From Phycisphaerae bacterium (GTDB lineage Bacteria > Planctomycetota > Phycisphaerae > UBA1845), in assembly GCA_029260015.1 (NCBI GenBank), contig JAJDEB010000023.1, forward strand, positions 171,457 to 235,456: 64,000 nucleotides of DNA, given 5' to 3'. Of the stretch, positions 43,725-53,385 are shown piece by piece. Below the pieces are notes generated by a model that had not been told where the DNA came from, did no database searches, and saw only the letters and a program-made list of their open reading frames with translations. The position numbers were made by a program, and so were the translations under genes. Each line of letters opens with the position of its first letter. Within the stretch, counting starts at the first letter, position 1.

Positions 43725-44886
43725 ACCGGGCGGAACCGAGCGGATGCTGTGCCGCTTGGTCGAGGCGCTTGGCGAGACTGATGCGAACGATCCGGACGGC
43801 GCCAAACACACTATCTGTAGCCTGCGCGATCCGCGCCCGTTTGAAGGTACCCTTGGCGACGGACTGAGCGTGTTCTCGCTTTCAGCCCGCAACCGCGATC
43901 GCTTCCTGTACCGGCGGTTGGCTGCTGCGATTCGTGAGCGCAACATCAACATTGTTCACGCCCGCAACTGGGGCACCTGGACCGATGCGGGGCTGGCATG
44001 TCAATCGGTTGGCGGTGTGCAACTCGTTCTCGGATTCCACGGATTGCAAAACGGCAAAGCCTTTACCGCCCTTCAGCGCGTGCGGGCCAAACTCCTGCAT
44101 CTCAGTTCGCTACCAACAACGGCTGTCTCGAATGCAGCCCGCGACGTTTTGGTCAATTCGCTGGGCTTCGATGCCTCGAACATCAAAGTCATTCCCAATG
44201 GGGTTGACGGAGTGAGGTTCTCGCAGCGCACGGATGAATCAAGACATATCGCTCGAGATAAGCTTTCATTGCCGAACGGAACATTCGTCATCGGTTCCGT
44301 TGCCAATTTCTTTGAGCGCGTTAAAGGTTTGGATGTATTGATCGACGCGTTTGCCAAGGTGGCGACTCAACACGCAAACACGCACTTGGTATTGGTGGGT
44401 TACGGACCGCTGGAGAAAGAGTTGCGGTCGCAAGTGGGTCGCTTGAAACTCGACGAACGCATCACGTTTGCAGGTAGAGTCGAATGCGTCGAAGAGGTGC
44501 TTCCGGCATTTGACATCTTCGCGTGTCCGAGTCGATCTGAAGGCCTGAGCAATGCAGTTCTAGAAGCGATGGCCACCGGTTTGCCTTGCGTTGTCACGGA
44601 CGTATCCGATCATCGCAGCATGTTTGGACCGATCGATTCCGAATTGATCGTCCCGCCCGAGGATGCCATGCAGTTGGCCCATGCGATGACGCGACTCATC
44701 GACAATGCCAACCTGCGAAGCGCTGCCGGAACAGCCGCGCGTAAGTTGATTGAAGAACGCTATTCGTTTGATGCCTGTGCGGAAGCCTACAAGAAAATGT
44801 ATGCACGTCTGATCAGAATCGGTTTCAATCGACGTCAACATTGGACAGATGATTCGACGTCGCAGCAACGTGCCCTTGCCCACTAG
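43666..44886 (+). CDS. GT4 family glycosyltransferase
   Basis: A 406-residue GT-B glycosyltransferase. The N-terminal glycine-rich loop HVVHSLEPGGTERM and the C-terminal nucleotide-sugar region (GSVANFFERVKGLDVLIDAF, then PSRSEGLSNAVLEAMATGLP) are clear. It resembles sugar transferases linked to PEP-CTERM/EpsH loci. It starts inside the preceding ligase gene, so the two are co-expressed. Donor and acceptor are unknown. It is cytoplasmic or peripheral on the membrane. Confidence 0.88.
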   Translation: MTMSHNTSQPQILHVVHSLEPGGTERMLCRLVEALGETDANDPDGAKHTICSLRDPRPFEGTLGDGLSVFSLSARNRDRFLYRRLAAAIRERNINIVHARNWGTWTDAGLACQSVGGVQLVLGFHGLQNGKAFTALQRVRAKLLHLSSLPTTAVSNAARDVLVNSLGFDASNIKVIPNGVDGVRFSQRTDESRHIARDKLSLPNGTFVIGSVANFFERVKGLDVLIDAFAKVATQHANTHLVLVGYGPLEKELRSQVGRLKLDERITFAGRVECVEEVLPAFDIFACPSRSEGLSNAVLEAMATGLPCVVTDVSDHRSMFGPIDSELIVPPEDAMQLAHAMTRLIDNANLRSAAGTAARKLIEERYSFDACAEAYKKMYARLIRIGFNRRQHWTDDSTSQQRALAH

Positions 44887-44923
44887 TGTAGGCCCATGCG
44901 TCATCTTGCGCGTTGGGTCCTCT

Positions 44924-45003
44924 GTCATTCCCGCGAAAGCGGAAATCCAAGCCCCGCGCGTTACACATCGCTCGTTCTAGACTCCCGCATGCGCGGGAGT
45001 GAC
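44924..45003. repeat. paired dRS3-like palindromes (copies 5 and 6)
   Basis: GTCATTCCCGCGAAAGCGGA-type palindrome (44924-44951) and an inverted partner (44975-45003). The minus-strand methyltransferase gene ends inside the pair. Confidence 0.65.
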
Positions 45004-45821
45004 GAACCACTAGTCGCTGCCTTCGGTTGAACCACCACAAAATCAAATGCGAAATGTCGCACGACATCCTGCATGCGCTGCCCCATTGGCCAGCGCGCGA
45101 TTCGCTTCATCAACGCGCTCTTTGCATACTTTTGCCCGCTGACGTTGAGGCCATGCTTGCGGGCATGCCGGCTGATCATCGATGTGGAATAGTATGTGTG
45201 GTTCGACACCGGAAACCGATAGCGACGTCGAAAGACCTTCTCAGCCACCAGTTTTCGAAAACGCACGGGCAAGAGGGAAATCAGCGGAAGTTTGTAAAGA
45301 GCGTCGCGGCGAACCATGCGAAACGCCGTTCCGGTATAGACCACCGCAATTCCAGTTGGCGTAAGTACGCGGGCCATCTCAGCAAAAAACAGATCCAGGT
45401 CTTCGACGATTTCAAGAACGCCGAGCGAGATTACCACATCGAAGCTTTGTGACTGGATCGGCCAAGGTGCCAAGGCGTTGAAGCGTGTAAAACGAATGCT
45501 TGCGTCACTGCACTTGCCGTTTGAGTCAACATCGCAAATCGCATTGGCCAGTTCGTCATAGTTATGATCGAACATGTCAGCCCCCACGCACCGTGCTCCG
45601 TTGGCGTACATCGCGCAAATATCACCACCATGCGCCGCGCCAACATCCAGCACACGAAGCCCCCTCAAACTGCCAACGCGAGACTCAATTTCCTTCGCCA
45701 ATCGAAGCCCACGATTGTACCGGCTCACGCGCCAGTTTCTGGCTTTCTCGTGCGGGGCGTTTCGATCGATCACCTCGTTGTATCGCTCGCGGATTTGCTG
45801 CGTATCCAGCTGTACATCCAT
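44961..45821 (-). CDS. class I SAM-dependent methyltransferase
   Basis: A 286-residue methyltransferase with motif I LRVLDVGAAHGGDI and an FDVVISLGVLEIVED post-motif. The last 14 residues or so (SSLPRMRESRTSDV) derive from a palindromic repeat and are probably not part of the fold. Its ATG overlaps the stop of the GNAT gene by one base (TGATG), so it is the last gene of the deacetylase-GNAT-methyltransferase operon. The substrate is unknown, probably a polysaccharide precursor. Confidence 0.78.
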   Translation of the reverse strand: MDVQLDTQQIRERYNEVIDRNAPHEKARNWRVSRYNRGLRLAKEIESRVGSLRGLRVLDVGAAHGGDICAMYANGARCVGADMFDHNYDELANAICDVDSNGKCSDASIRFTRFNALAPWPIQSQSFDVVISLGVLEIVEDLDLFFAEMARVLTPTGIAVVYTGTAFRMVRRDALYKLPLISLLPVRFRKLVAEKVFRRRYRFPVSNHTYYSTSMISRHARKHGLNVSGQKYAKSALMKRIARWPMGQRMQDVVRHFAFDFVVVQPKAATSGSSLPRMRESRTSDV

Positions 45822-46990
45822 CAGGCCGCACCTCCACCCGTTGCCGATTGAGAACCGATGCGTTGGCGCGTGAGTTCTTTAAGTTGTGACCACCGCTGAT
45901 CGCCCAGCAACCGCTGACAGATTCGCTTCATGCCCTGGGCCATCTGCTCTTTGGCAATCATCGTGGTTGCCGGTCGTCGAAAACCGATCATCACCGTGGC
46001 TTGTTTGGATTGCGACTTGGCCAGTCGTGACTTATACGGCTCGTCGCCTCGCAGAAAATCGAACCGCTTCATCGATTCTTTGATTGCTTGCTCAATGCTG
46101 GTTGTCATCAGCACCATGCCCGCGTTGAGTACCGACGAATCCGGGTCGCGACCGATTTGATAGAAACTCGCCACCGCACCAAAGTGAAACGCAAGCAGCA
46201 CGCCCTCTGTCCGCTCGTCAACCACAAGCGAATATGTCCGCATCCAGTTATGTCTAGCCGCCTGTTGGCAGAACTGGCTCAGAAACGTTCGCATCTGTGG
46301 ATCGGCAAAGTTGCTTTTGACGCCAACGGTATTCCACCGTTTGGCGTGAAGTCGGCAAAAGTCTTCCAAGGTTGCCTCGAGTCCACTTTGCCCATCGCTG
46401 ACGCGGATTTCTGCACCCGATGCGGCGAGTTTGCGATGACTCCGCCTTACTGCCGACCGTCTCTTGGGCGAGAGGGTGGCTAGGTATTCGTCAAACGTAT
46501 TCGGTAATTTGATATACGGAAGCGTTTGAATCTCGCGATCAACCGTTCGGAACTGGCTTTGATGAGCCCACGCCTTCAGTTCCACATGGGTTCGCGAACC
46601 GCACGCGATGCCATCGAGCAGCAATCCGTCATAGTCGTCATTGGGTTGCGAGAGAAAACTGAAGAATGCGTCAGCAACATCATCGCGCAGATTAGGATCA
46701 CAGAGCATATCCAGATGGTCGCCCTTGACCCGATCGCTTCCGAGAAACTCTGCCCATTGCGCACCGTTGGACTGCCCAACGCAGAGCGGTAAGAGTCCAA
46801 CCGTTCTGCCGCCATCGTTCGCAACCAACACCATCGGTTTGGTTTTGCGCCCGACAGCATCGAACCAGGAGGCGCACCATTCGTATGTCGAGAAAATCGA
46901 AGGCGATGGTTGGAGATACACAGCATCCGCCCACGCCTGTTTCAGCCGTGGGTCGGAAAAATCGCCGTAGGTGGTGACGTTTAGATCCAC
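45821..46990 (-). CDS. FemAB/GNAT-like (CelD-type) acyltransferase
   Basis: A 389-residue protein of the GNAT/FemAB group, with core motifs such as YDGLLLDGI, SPKRRSAVRRSHRKLAASG and RFDFLRGDEPYK. Relatives in polysaccharide and PEP-CTERM loci are thought to transfer acyl or aminoacyl groups. I choose the GTG at 46990, which overlaps the stop of the deacetylase gene and has GGAGA about 8 bases upstream; a longer frame upstream overlaps that gene and is not supported. It lies in the operon with the polysaccharide deacetylase and methyltransferase. Confidence 0.78.
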   Translation of the reverse strand: MDLNVTTYGDFSDPRLKQAWADAVYLQPSPSIFSTYEWCASWFDAVGRKTKPMVLVANDGGRTVGLLPLCVGQSNGAQWAEFLGSDRVKGDHLDMLCDPNLRDDVADAFFSFLSQPNDDYDGLLLDGIACGSRTHVELKAWAHQSQFRTVDREIQTLPYIKLPNTFDEYLATLSPKRRSAVRRSHRKLAASGAEIRVSDGQSGLEATLEDFCRLHAKRWNTVGVKSNFADPQMRTFLSQFCQQAARHNWMRTYSLVVDERTEGVLLAFHFGAVASFYQIGRDPDSSVLNAGMVLMTTSIEQAIKESMKRFDFLRGDEPYKSRLAKSQSKQATVMIGFRRPATTMIAKEQMAQGMKRICQRLLGDQRWSQLKELTRQRIGSQSATGGGAA

Positions 46991-48018
46991 CCGTGCTGTC
47001 TCCGGCGACGTTTGTCCAAAAGTCCGCTGACTTCGAGCATGAAGCGCATGCGTGTGTGCCCCACCCCGATGCACACCCGAGGAAGTGCAAACTTTGGCGT
47101 TGTAGAATTGCAGAAACCGGCTTCTGTCGTCACGGCGTATTTGAAACCTGACTCGCAAAGCACGTCGGCATCATTCGCATCGAAATCGGTCGGGCCGCCA
47201 TTCGGATAGGCGAAACCGGTCGGTTCAATTTTCAGATGATCGCGAATGTCGTCATAACACTTCGCCACTTGGTGTGTTCGAGTTGTTCTTGTCTGCCGCG
47301 CTAGGATCGCGTGGTCCACCGTGTGACCACCGATCTCGTGCCCTTCGTCCGCGAGCGTTCGCAACTGTAGCCACGACAACGGTTTGAGCGCGTGGACCGC
47401 TTCCTGCGGAGCGTTGGTGAGGACTTGGCCATCCACCCGCGACAAGATGCGTTGCAGCGTTTCAATGCTCAGCGATTTGTGCGCATTGGGTTTACGACAG
47501 ATCTCGTCAAGGGCTGGTGACGATGCGTTCTTCTGCATCTTTGGATATGCCCGCAACAGTTGAACGATCTCAGCCGCCGGAATTCTTCGCGACGTGACCA
47601 GTCCGGTCGAAACATAAAACGTCGCCGAAATGCCCAACTCTTTCAGAACGGGTCGGGCGTATGCGAATGTACATGCGGGTACATCGTCGAACGTGATCGC
47701 AATGCCCGCCCCAGACGACTTGCCTCGCGGTTTGGAATCTTTGAAATAGTCCGCGAGTCGCACCGTCTGCGCGAAGGCCTGAACAATTTGCATCTGCTCG
47801 CGAAACTGACTCTGGGTTACGAAATATTCCGGCACCCACGATGCGTCTGCGAGTTCATCGGCGATCACACCGTGATAGCAGATGATGCGTAGCGCTTGCC
47901 GCGATCGAAACAGGCTTCGCAGAATTCCGCGACTGGGCGAAATTTTTGGCGAAGGGCTCGTGCGTGAACTGGCAACTGCAGGCGCGTCCGATTGGTTTTG
48001 AAACGATTGAACGGCCAT
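46981..48018 (-). CDS. polysaccharide deacetylase family protein
   Basis: A 345-residue protein with the NodB-type motif TFDDVP (about residue 109-114) and the metal-binding HTVDH region (IGGHTVDHAILAR). It removes acetyl groups from amino sugars in polysaccharides or their precursors and is typical of exosortase-associated polysaccharide loci. It starts at the ATG at 48018, with GGAG 8 bases upstream; the frame begins at a GTG at 48027. First gene of the three-gene operon leading to the FemAB/GNAT and methyltransferase genes. Confidence 0.85.
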   Translation of the reverse strand: MAVQSFQNQSDAPAVASSRTSPSPKISPSRGILRSLFRSRQALRIICYHGVIADELADASWVPEYFVTQSQFREQMQIVQAFAQTVRLADYFKDSKPRGKSSGAGIAITFDDVPACTFAYARPVLKELGISATFYVSTGLVTSRRIPAAEIVQLLRAYPKMQKNASSPALDEICRKPNAHKSLSIETLQRILSRVDGQVLTNAPQEAVHALKPLSWLQLRTLADEGHEIGGHTVDHAILARQTRTTRTHQVAKCYDDIRDHLKIEPTGFAYPNGGPTDFDANDADVLCESGFKYAVTTEAGFCNSTTPKFALPRVCIGVGHTRMRFMLEVSGLLDKRRRRQHGWI

Positions 48019-48072
48019 CCGTGGCACTCCACTGAATTGAATATGAATGCGCGCCGCGCGTCTGTGCGCAAT

Positions 48073-48660
48073 TCAGCCTTGCTTGCGAGCGCAACTGATC
48101 GACAATCCGCAATACCAATCAACACTGCACTGCGGATCAAACCGTTCGAAATGCTTTCGATAATCGGTCAACGTATTCTGCCAGATGTTGTCGGATGGTT
48201 TCCGACCCGAGCAATCCGTGGCGATGATCAGAATAAATCGCCCGCCCGGTTTGAGATAGCGCATCAGGTTGCTAGTCAGGCCCAATGCTGTTTCACCAGC
48301 AAGGTCGTAATGATAAAGACTGCAACCGCGCGTGATGACAATGTCAAAACTACCTTCGTTAAATGGCAGGTCGGTGGTGGCGTCGGCATGAACGTAGCTG
48401 CGTTTCGGATATTTTTTCTGCGCGAATTCGATGCCAGACGCGTTGATGTCCAAACCGACGCAGTCATATCCCATGCGACAAAATAGATTCGTATGGAACC
48501 CGCTGCCACATGCCACCTCGAGCATGCGTAGGCCACGCGGCAAGTCGAACCGCTTCACCAGATGTTTGCGGTGCCATAGCCACTCGCGTACCGCGCTGTA
48601 ACGCCATCCGCCGGACACATAGAAGTCATCATAAATCGTTGGGGCAAAAGCAGTTGCCAT
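48073..48660 (-). CDS. small class I SAM-dependent methyltransferase
   Basis: A 195-residue methyltransferase of the Methyltransf_25/11 type. Motif I is MLEVACGSGFHTNLF, and the motif after strand 4 is FDIVITRGCSLYHYD. It lies 54 bases upstream of the deacetylase operon on the same strand, so it may be its first gene. It faces the Wzz-like gene across a 426-base divergent region. Substrate unknown. Confidence 0.78.
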   Translation of the reverse strand: MATAFAPTIYDDFYVSGGWRYSAVREWLWHRKHLVKRFDLPRGLRMLEVACGSGFHTNLFCRMGYDCVGLDINASGIEFAQKKYPKRSYVHADATTDLPFNEGSFDIVITRGCSLYHYDLAGETALGLTSNLMRYLKPGGRFILIIATDCSGRKPSDNIWQNTLTDYRKHFERFDPQCSVDWYCGLSISCARKQG

Positions 48661-49086
48661 TGTCTAACGTTCCTGTTTGTCGTGTCAGAATCCCAAAGGC
48701 TTAACCGGTGACTCAGCCCATTCGGGTGTTCACCAGCCCGCCTCAAAAAGCGCGGACTTCTTAGGATTATCGGCGGTTTGGACGTCTGATTTGAGGCCGT
48801 CATGGCCCTCGAAATGCGGCAAAATCGCCAACCTGCCAGCGACATGCGGCTGACTTATCGGTCCTTGGACGCACAATTCATTTCAGTTCCATCCAATCGA
48901 ACGGTTCAGGTCATATCGGTCGAATCCGATAAACACATGGATACAGTGCGCTGCGGGCACAAGTTTTCGGTCGCAGGCGCGAATGAACCGGACCACACAT
49001 CGGGTTCGGACCGTAGTCTATTTACAGAGAAGCGCCGACTGCAAACTGGGTTGGACGTGGTGGCGTGTTCTCGATATGGAGTCGAC
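48661..49086. other. divergent intergenic region in the polysaccharide locus
   Basis: Separates the minus-strand methyltransferase/deacetylase operon from the plus-strand Wzz and GT4 genes. An open frame continues upstream from the Wzz start but has no ribosome binding site. No repeat or RNA gene seen. Confidence 0.4.
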
Positions 49087-51015
49087 ATGAAGCCGGAACA
49101 AGGATCTCAATTCGACCCGCGATCAGAGCGATCGACCGAAGACTCTTCGTTCGTTCTGCTGCGGAACAACATCTTCGAAGTTTTCCGAATTCTCATCCTG
49201 CGACGGTGGGCGTTCTTTGTTCCATTCTGCTTGGTGGTCTGCGTTGCGACGATCATCAGCCAATACATTCCGCGCATCTACAAATCAACAACGGTCATCG
49301 AACGACGCGATCATCCGGTCTTGATCAACTTAAGGCAAACCGTCGCGACCGGTGAATTCGCTCGATTCTTCAGACCAACACTGTCGCGCGACGTAAAGTC
49401 ACTCGAGTCAATGTCGGAAGCAGTCGCAAAAGCCGGCTTGATCCCCGATCTACCGCGCAATCCCGACGGCACGCCCACGGAAGAAGGATGGGAACTCTGC
49501 CGCCGCAAAGCTGCCGAACTCTCACACGGGGTCAATGTCAGACTGATCCAGCGGACCGAGCACCTTGACCAGATTCAGATCACGTTTGAAGGTCAAAGCC
49601 CGACGATGCCGCAACAGTTTGTCCGGGCGATTAAGGACGCATATGTCCAACGCATGCGCGCCCAACTCGTCACCATGCTCGTCGATGCCAAAACATATTT
49701 CGAGAACACAGCCCGCGAACAACGTCAGCAGATTTCAGACCTCGAGTCCGAAACCCTTGCATTTCAAGCCGAATTCATCGGAATCGATCCGACGAATCCT
49801 GGCGCACTTAAACTGAAACTAACCTCGCTGGACAGCGAAAAATCTGAACTCGAGCGCGACTTGAACATGCTCACGCTAGAGTCAGAATCGCGCCGCCGCC
49901 GCATTGAACAACACAAGTTGCGCGCTCAGCAGTCGCTGGCAATGCAAATCGGGTCGGCGTTTCCAGTCAAGCGAAACCTCAGCCCGGCTGCTCAGGCGCT
50001 GGAGGCAGAGATTCTCAGCATGCAGCGAGAAATGCACGACCTGAAAACCACACGACGCATGACCGATCGCCATCCTGACATCATCGAATTGAAGAAACGC
50101 ATCGGTCGGGTCAAAGGGCAACTCGAATCGCAGTATTCCGTTGCGCACTCGGGACCAGCGTCGTCTGAAAGCGAACACATCGCAGCCGGCGGAAGTCCTG
50201 CGATCTGGGACATGGAGCTTGCGGACCTTCAACTCGATCTACAGGACCGCGAGAATCGTATCGCGGCGATGCAGCAGCGATTGCGGGTGATCGAATCCGA
50301 CATTACCAAGCACAAGCGACTCGAAGATAACATCTTCCGGTATCGCAAGGATTACCAAGTGAAGCAGGATCTGCTCGATCAGGCACGTTCGGAACACACC
50401 TTGAACTCGCGACGCGTGGTTGAAATCGCCGGCATCCTAAGCGCCGACGAATCGGAACGCGGCATCTCGTTTACCGAATTGACACCACCGACGGCATGCA
50501 TCAGACCAATCAGCCCGCGCAGCACGACCGTGCTCGCCCTGTCGATCCTGGCTGGCTTGGGTGCGGGCGCTGTTGGCGTGCTTCGCAAAGAACTTTTCGA
50601 CCAGACGTACCACACGACCAAGCAAGTGACGCGAAGTCTCGGACTGGCAGTGCTCGAATCGGTCGAGGAATTCATCACTTCCGTGGAGCGGGCACGCATG
50701 TTTCGACGTCGGGTTATTTATGCACCGGCGGTGGTGTTTGTGCTGCTTAGCGCAGTGGGCGTTTCATGCGCGGCGGCGTTCCTGAGCATTGAAAAACCGG
50801 ATTCCTACGAACGATACATGACCAAGCCGCGAGCGCTTTGGCAGTCTGTATGGAACGACAAGTCCGTTGCAACTGCAACGCAGGTTTCGGATTCCAACGG
50901 CGCCACGGATAGCAAGGTGAAACCCGAACCAACGCAAGACAAGAAGCCAATCGTTCGCCCGAAACCGGTCAAAAAAAGCGGCACCGCACTGGCATCGATC
51001 GAAAGCGGCGAATAG
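49087..51015 (+). CDS. Wzz-type polysaccharide chain length determinant
   Basis: A 642-residue protein: N-terminal membrane segment (about 41-58), a long periplasmic region with extended coiled coils (about 180-450), and a C-terminal membrane pair preceded by a proline-rich RPISPRS motif. This is the GumC/Wzz layout; there is no C-terminal tyrosine-kinase domain. It controls or exports polysaccharide length. A C-terminal tail (about 590-642) is Lys/Pro rich. GGAG lies 5 bases before the ATG at 49087. It is followed by the GT4 gene. Confidence 0.85.
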   Translation: MKPEQGSQFDPRSERSTEDSSFVLLRNNIFEVFRILILRRWAFFVPFCLVVCVATIISQYIPRIYKSTTVIERRDHPVLINLRQTVATGEFARFFRPTLSRDVKSLESMSEAVAKAGLIPDLPRNPDGTPTEEGWELCRRKAAELSHGVNVRLIQRTEHLDQIQITFEGQSPTMPQQFVRAIKDAYVQRMRAQLVTMLVDAKTYFENTAREQRQQISDLESETLAFQAEFIGIDPTNPGALKLKLTSLDSEKSELERDLNMLTLESESRRRRIEQHKLRAQQSLAMQIGSAFPVKRNLSPAAQALEAEILSMQREMHDLKTTRRMTDRHPDIIELKKRIGRVKGQLESQYSVAHSGPASSESEHIAAGGSPAIWDMELADLQLDLQDRENRIAAMQQRLRVIESDITKHKRLEDNIFRYRKDYQVKQDLLDQARSEHTLNSRRVVEIAGILSADESERGISFTELTPPTACIRPISPRSTTVLALSILAGLGAGAVGVLRKELFDQTYHTTKQVTRSLGLAVLESVEEFITSVERARMFRRRVIYAPAVVFVLLSAVGVSCAAAFLSIEKPDSYERYMTKPRALWQSVWNDKSVATATQVSDSNGATDSKVKPEPTQDKKPIVRPKPVKKSGTALASIESGE

Positions 51016-51110
51016 CGCATATGTGATTTCGATGTGCAAGGGACCGGCAGCGACATGCCAACCAGTGTTGAATTCGCTGTTGACCGAATGCGTTGGATCG
51101 AAAGACTCCC

Positions 51111-52457
51111 ATGATCTCCGAACCACGCCGCGTCTTGATGATCGCCGCAGCCTACCCGCCGTCTGGTGGTTCGGGCGTGCAGCGGACACTTAAATTCACC
51201 AAGTACCTACCGCAATTCGGCTGGCTACCCATCGTCTGGACAGTGGACCACATCGACGCGTTACCGACCGACGAATCTCTCTGCGATGAGATTCCTGCAG
51301 AAGTCGAAGTCCATAGACGACCGCATCGCTTCGGCAAAGGGCCAGCCGGACGCATCACCGACGCATTACAACAAGCCGGTCCGTTAGGTTCGCGATTGGC
51401 CAACGCTGCAAAATGGCGTATCGAAAAATGGAATCGCAATCGCGCCTGGCCCGACGAATTCGCAAAATGGGTCGAAGAAAGCGTGGCTCCATTGCAAACG
51501 CTCATCCGCGAACGCAACGTCGAGGCGATCTACTCAACCTATAGCCCGTCAGCCAACCACTTGTTGGCATTGAAACTCAAACAAGCAACAGGACTCCCCT
51601 GGATCGCCGACTTTCGCGACCTGTGGACCGACGACTTGCGGTATAGTGAAACTGACCTGAAGCGGCACCAAGCCAACGTAGAGCTTGAACAGACGATTCT
51701 CGAAACCGCCGACTCAGTCGTAGGCGTTTCGCCATCGCAGACCCAAGTGCTTGCCGGTCACGTTCCCGAGCAGCGTGAAAAGTTTACGACCATCACCAAC
51801 GGGTACGACCCTGCCGATTTTGAAGAAGTCCGGCAATACGAACACAATCCCGACCGGCCGTTCACGCTGTCATTCGTAGGCCGCTTCGACCGCCAGCGCG
51901 CCGACGATGACTTGTTCATCGCGCTGCGGCGATTCGTTGACGGCCTTGGCGAACACCACCATCGCTTCGTGTTTCGCATCGTAGGCGAGTTCGATTCATC
52001 GACCAGCCGCAAGTTGCAGGAGGCGGGCATCCCATTTGAAACAACCGGATATGTATCACACCAAAAAGCAATTCAGGAAATGTGCTCAGCCGACGCCCTA
52101 CTGCTAACCACCGATCGCAGCGGACCAAACGCATCAACCGTCATCTGCGGCAAAATCTTCGAGTACCTCGCCAGCAAGCGCCCAATCCTGACGATAGGTC
52201 CAAGCGGCTGGGAGGGCCAACGCCTGATCGAATCATTCAATGCAGGTATCACCACGCCATGGAAACCCATTCAAATCGCCAGTGCACTACAAACCATGTA
52301 CAAAACAAGGAACGCCCCATCCTCCATCGCCGAAACAAACGCCAAAGCCCTAGGTTCCATCAGTCGGATTTCACTATCGGAGGATCTCGGCCAATTGTTT
52401 GACACAACCGCCGCACAAAAGTCCCCTACAACATCACTACACACATGCGCCAGGTAG
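51111..52457 (+). CDS. GT4 family glycosyltransferase
   Basis: A 448-residue GT-B glycosyltransferase. The N-terminal glycine-rich loop is AAAYPPSGGSGVQRTLKF. The C-terminal domain includes SFVGRFDRQRADDD and KIFEYLASKRPILTIG. Less similar to the other GT4 in this locus. The TAG stop codon is the beginning of a GTAGGGTGGGC palindrome, so the end of the gene was set by the repeat. Likely co-transcribed with the Wzz gene. Confidence 0.85.
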   Translation: MISEPRRVLMIAAAYPPSGGSGVQRTLKFTKYLPQFGWLPIVWTVDHIDALPTDESLCDEIPAEVEVHRRPHRFGKGPAGRITDALQQAGPLGSRLANAAKWRIEKWNRNRAWPDEFAKWVEESVAPLQTLIRERNVEAIYSTYSPSANHLLALKLKQATGLPWIADFRDLWTDDLRYSETDLKRHQANVELEQTILETADSVVGVSPSQTQVLAGHVPEQREKFTTITNGYDPADFEEVRQYEHNPDRPFTLSFVGRFDRQRADDDLFIALRRFVDGLGEHHHRFVFRIVGEFDSSTSRKLQEAGIPFETTGYVSHQKAIQEMCSADALLLTTDRSGPNASTVICGKIFEYLASKRPILTIGPSGWEGQRLIESFNAGITTPWKPIQIASALQTMYKTRNAPSSIAETNAKALGSISRISLSEDLGQLFDTTAAQKSPTTSLHTCAR

Positions 52458-52523
52458 GGTGGGCCGTGCCCGCCAATCGTCCGCGACGACAACATGATCA
52501 GCGGTGGGCACGGCTCACCCTAC
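52454..52523. repeat. GTAGGGTGGGC inverted repeat, copy 3
   Basis: Two 21-base arms (52454-52474 and 52503-52523) with two mismatches from the other copies. The TAG at 52455-52457 is the stop codon of the glycosyltransferase. It can also act as a terminator-like hairpin. Confidence 0.8.
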
Positions 52524-52594
52524 CTCTGCGTTCCAAGATTCCTCAACGTTTATAGAGGCATCCGAGCGTACAAGTCGCGTATCGTTGGGTCACT

Positions 52595-53374
52595 ATGTTG
52601 ATTCCCTACGAAGCCGCTGTCCCTATGCGACGATACCCTTGGGCAAATATCACGTTGATCGCCATCACGACGATCGTGTCGCTCATCGCCATCGCCGACC
52701 GAAACATTTTCAATGAGCTGACGCTCGGGCAATTGCAAGTTCCTCAATTCGTCAAGGACTTTCCAATTCTCAAAACCCTTCCCGACCATCCGAGAGACTA
52801 TCCCGTCACCTACAAGGCGGCTGGGTATCTAACTTATGGATTCGTGCATGGAGGAATAATGCATCTGGTCGGGAACATGATTTTTCTTTTCGTGTTCGGA
52901 AATGCAGTCAACGCCAAGATTGGCCACCTTCGATACTTACTGCTTTTTGCGGCTTTACTCGCAGCGTCTGGTGCCGTTCAGGTGAGAATGATGGAGGTAG
53001 TGCTACCCATTTGCGGAGCGTCGGGCGCGATTTATGGCATCATGGGAATGTTTATCGTGTTATACCCGCGCAACGAGATTAGCTGCGCATGGTTCGCATT
53101 CTATCGCCTAACTGAACATCTCGGCTCGTTCGAAATTGCGTCGATCTGGATCGTACTCTATTGGGTACTTTGCGATGTGGTCATGCTGAAACTGGACTTG
53201 GCTGGCAACATCGGCGTACACGCGCACTTGGCCGGCTTCACCTTTGGCGCGGCCATGGCAATCTTGGCGGTTCTTGTGCGCCTGATCAAATCGGACGATT
53301 ACGAAGAAAATCTATTGGAGGTATTCGGAATGTCGCAACAGTGGCAGAAAGTGGAACAGACTCGAGGAGAGTAG
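52595..53374 (+). CDS. rhomboid family intramembrane serine protease
   Basis: A 259-residue polytopic protein. The catalytic serine lies in GASGAIYG (Ser143) and the partner histidine in HAHLAGFTFG (about His211). HGGIMHLVGN with the conserved Asn is in the preceding helix. Rhomboids cleave membrane-spanning substrates within the bilayer. Its substrate is unknown. It follows the polysaccharide locus and converges on the next hypothetical gene. Confidence 0.9.
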   Translation: MLIPYEAAVPMRRYPWANITLIAITTIVSLIAIADRNIFNELTLGQLQVPQFVKDFPILKTLPDHPRDYPVTYKAAGYLTYGFVHGGIMHLVGNMIFLFVFGNAVNAKIGHLRYLLLFAALLAASGAVQVRMMEVVLPICGASGAIYGIMGMFIVLYPRNEISCAWFAFYRLTEHLGSFEIASIWIVLYWVLCDVVMLKLDLAGNIGVHAHLAGFTFGAAMAILAVLVRLIKSDDYEENLLEVFGMSQQWQKVEQTRGE

Positions 53375-53385
53375 TGTTCTCGAAA

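Noticed and set aside
43038..43952. 304-residue minus-strand open frame
   Set aside because: Antisense of the second ligase and GT4 genes.
34898..52457. Complete exosortase/PEP-CTERM system
   Set aside because: The glycan genes resemble those of such loci, but no exosortase and no PEP-CTERM sorting signal was found in the window.
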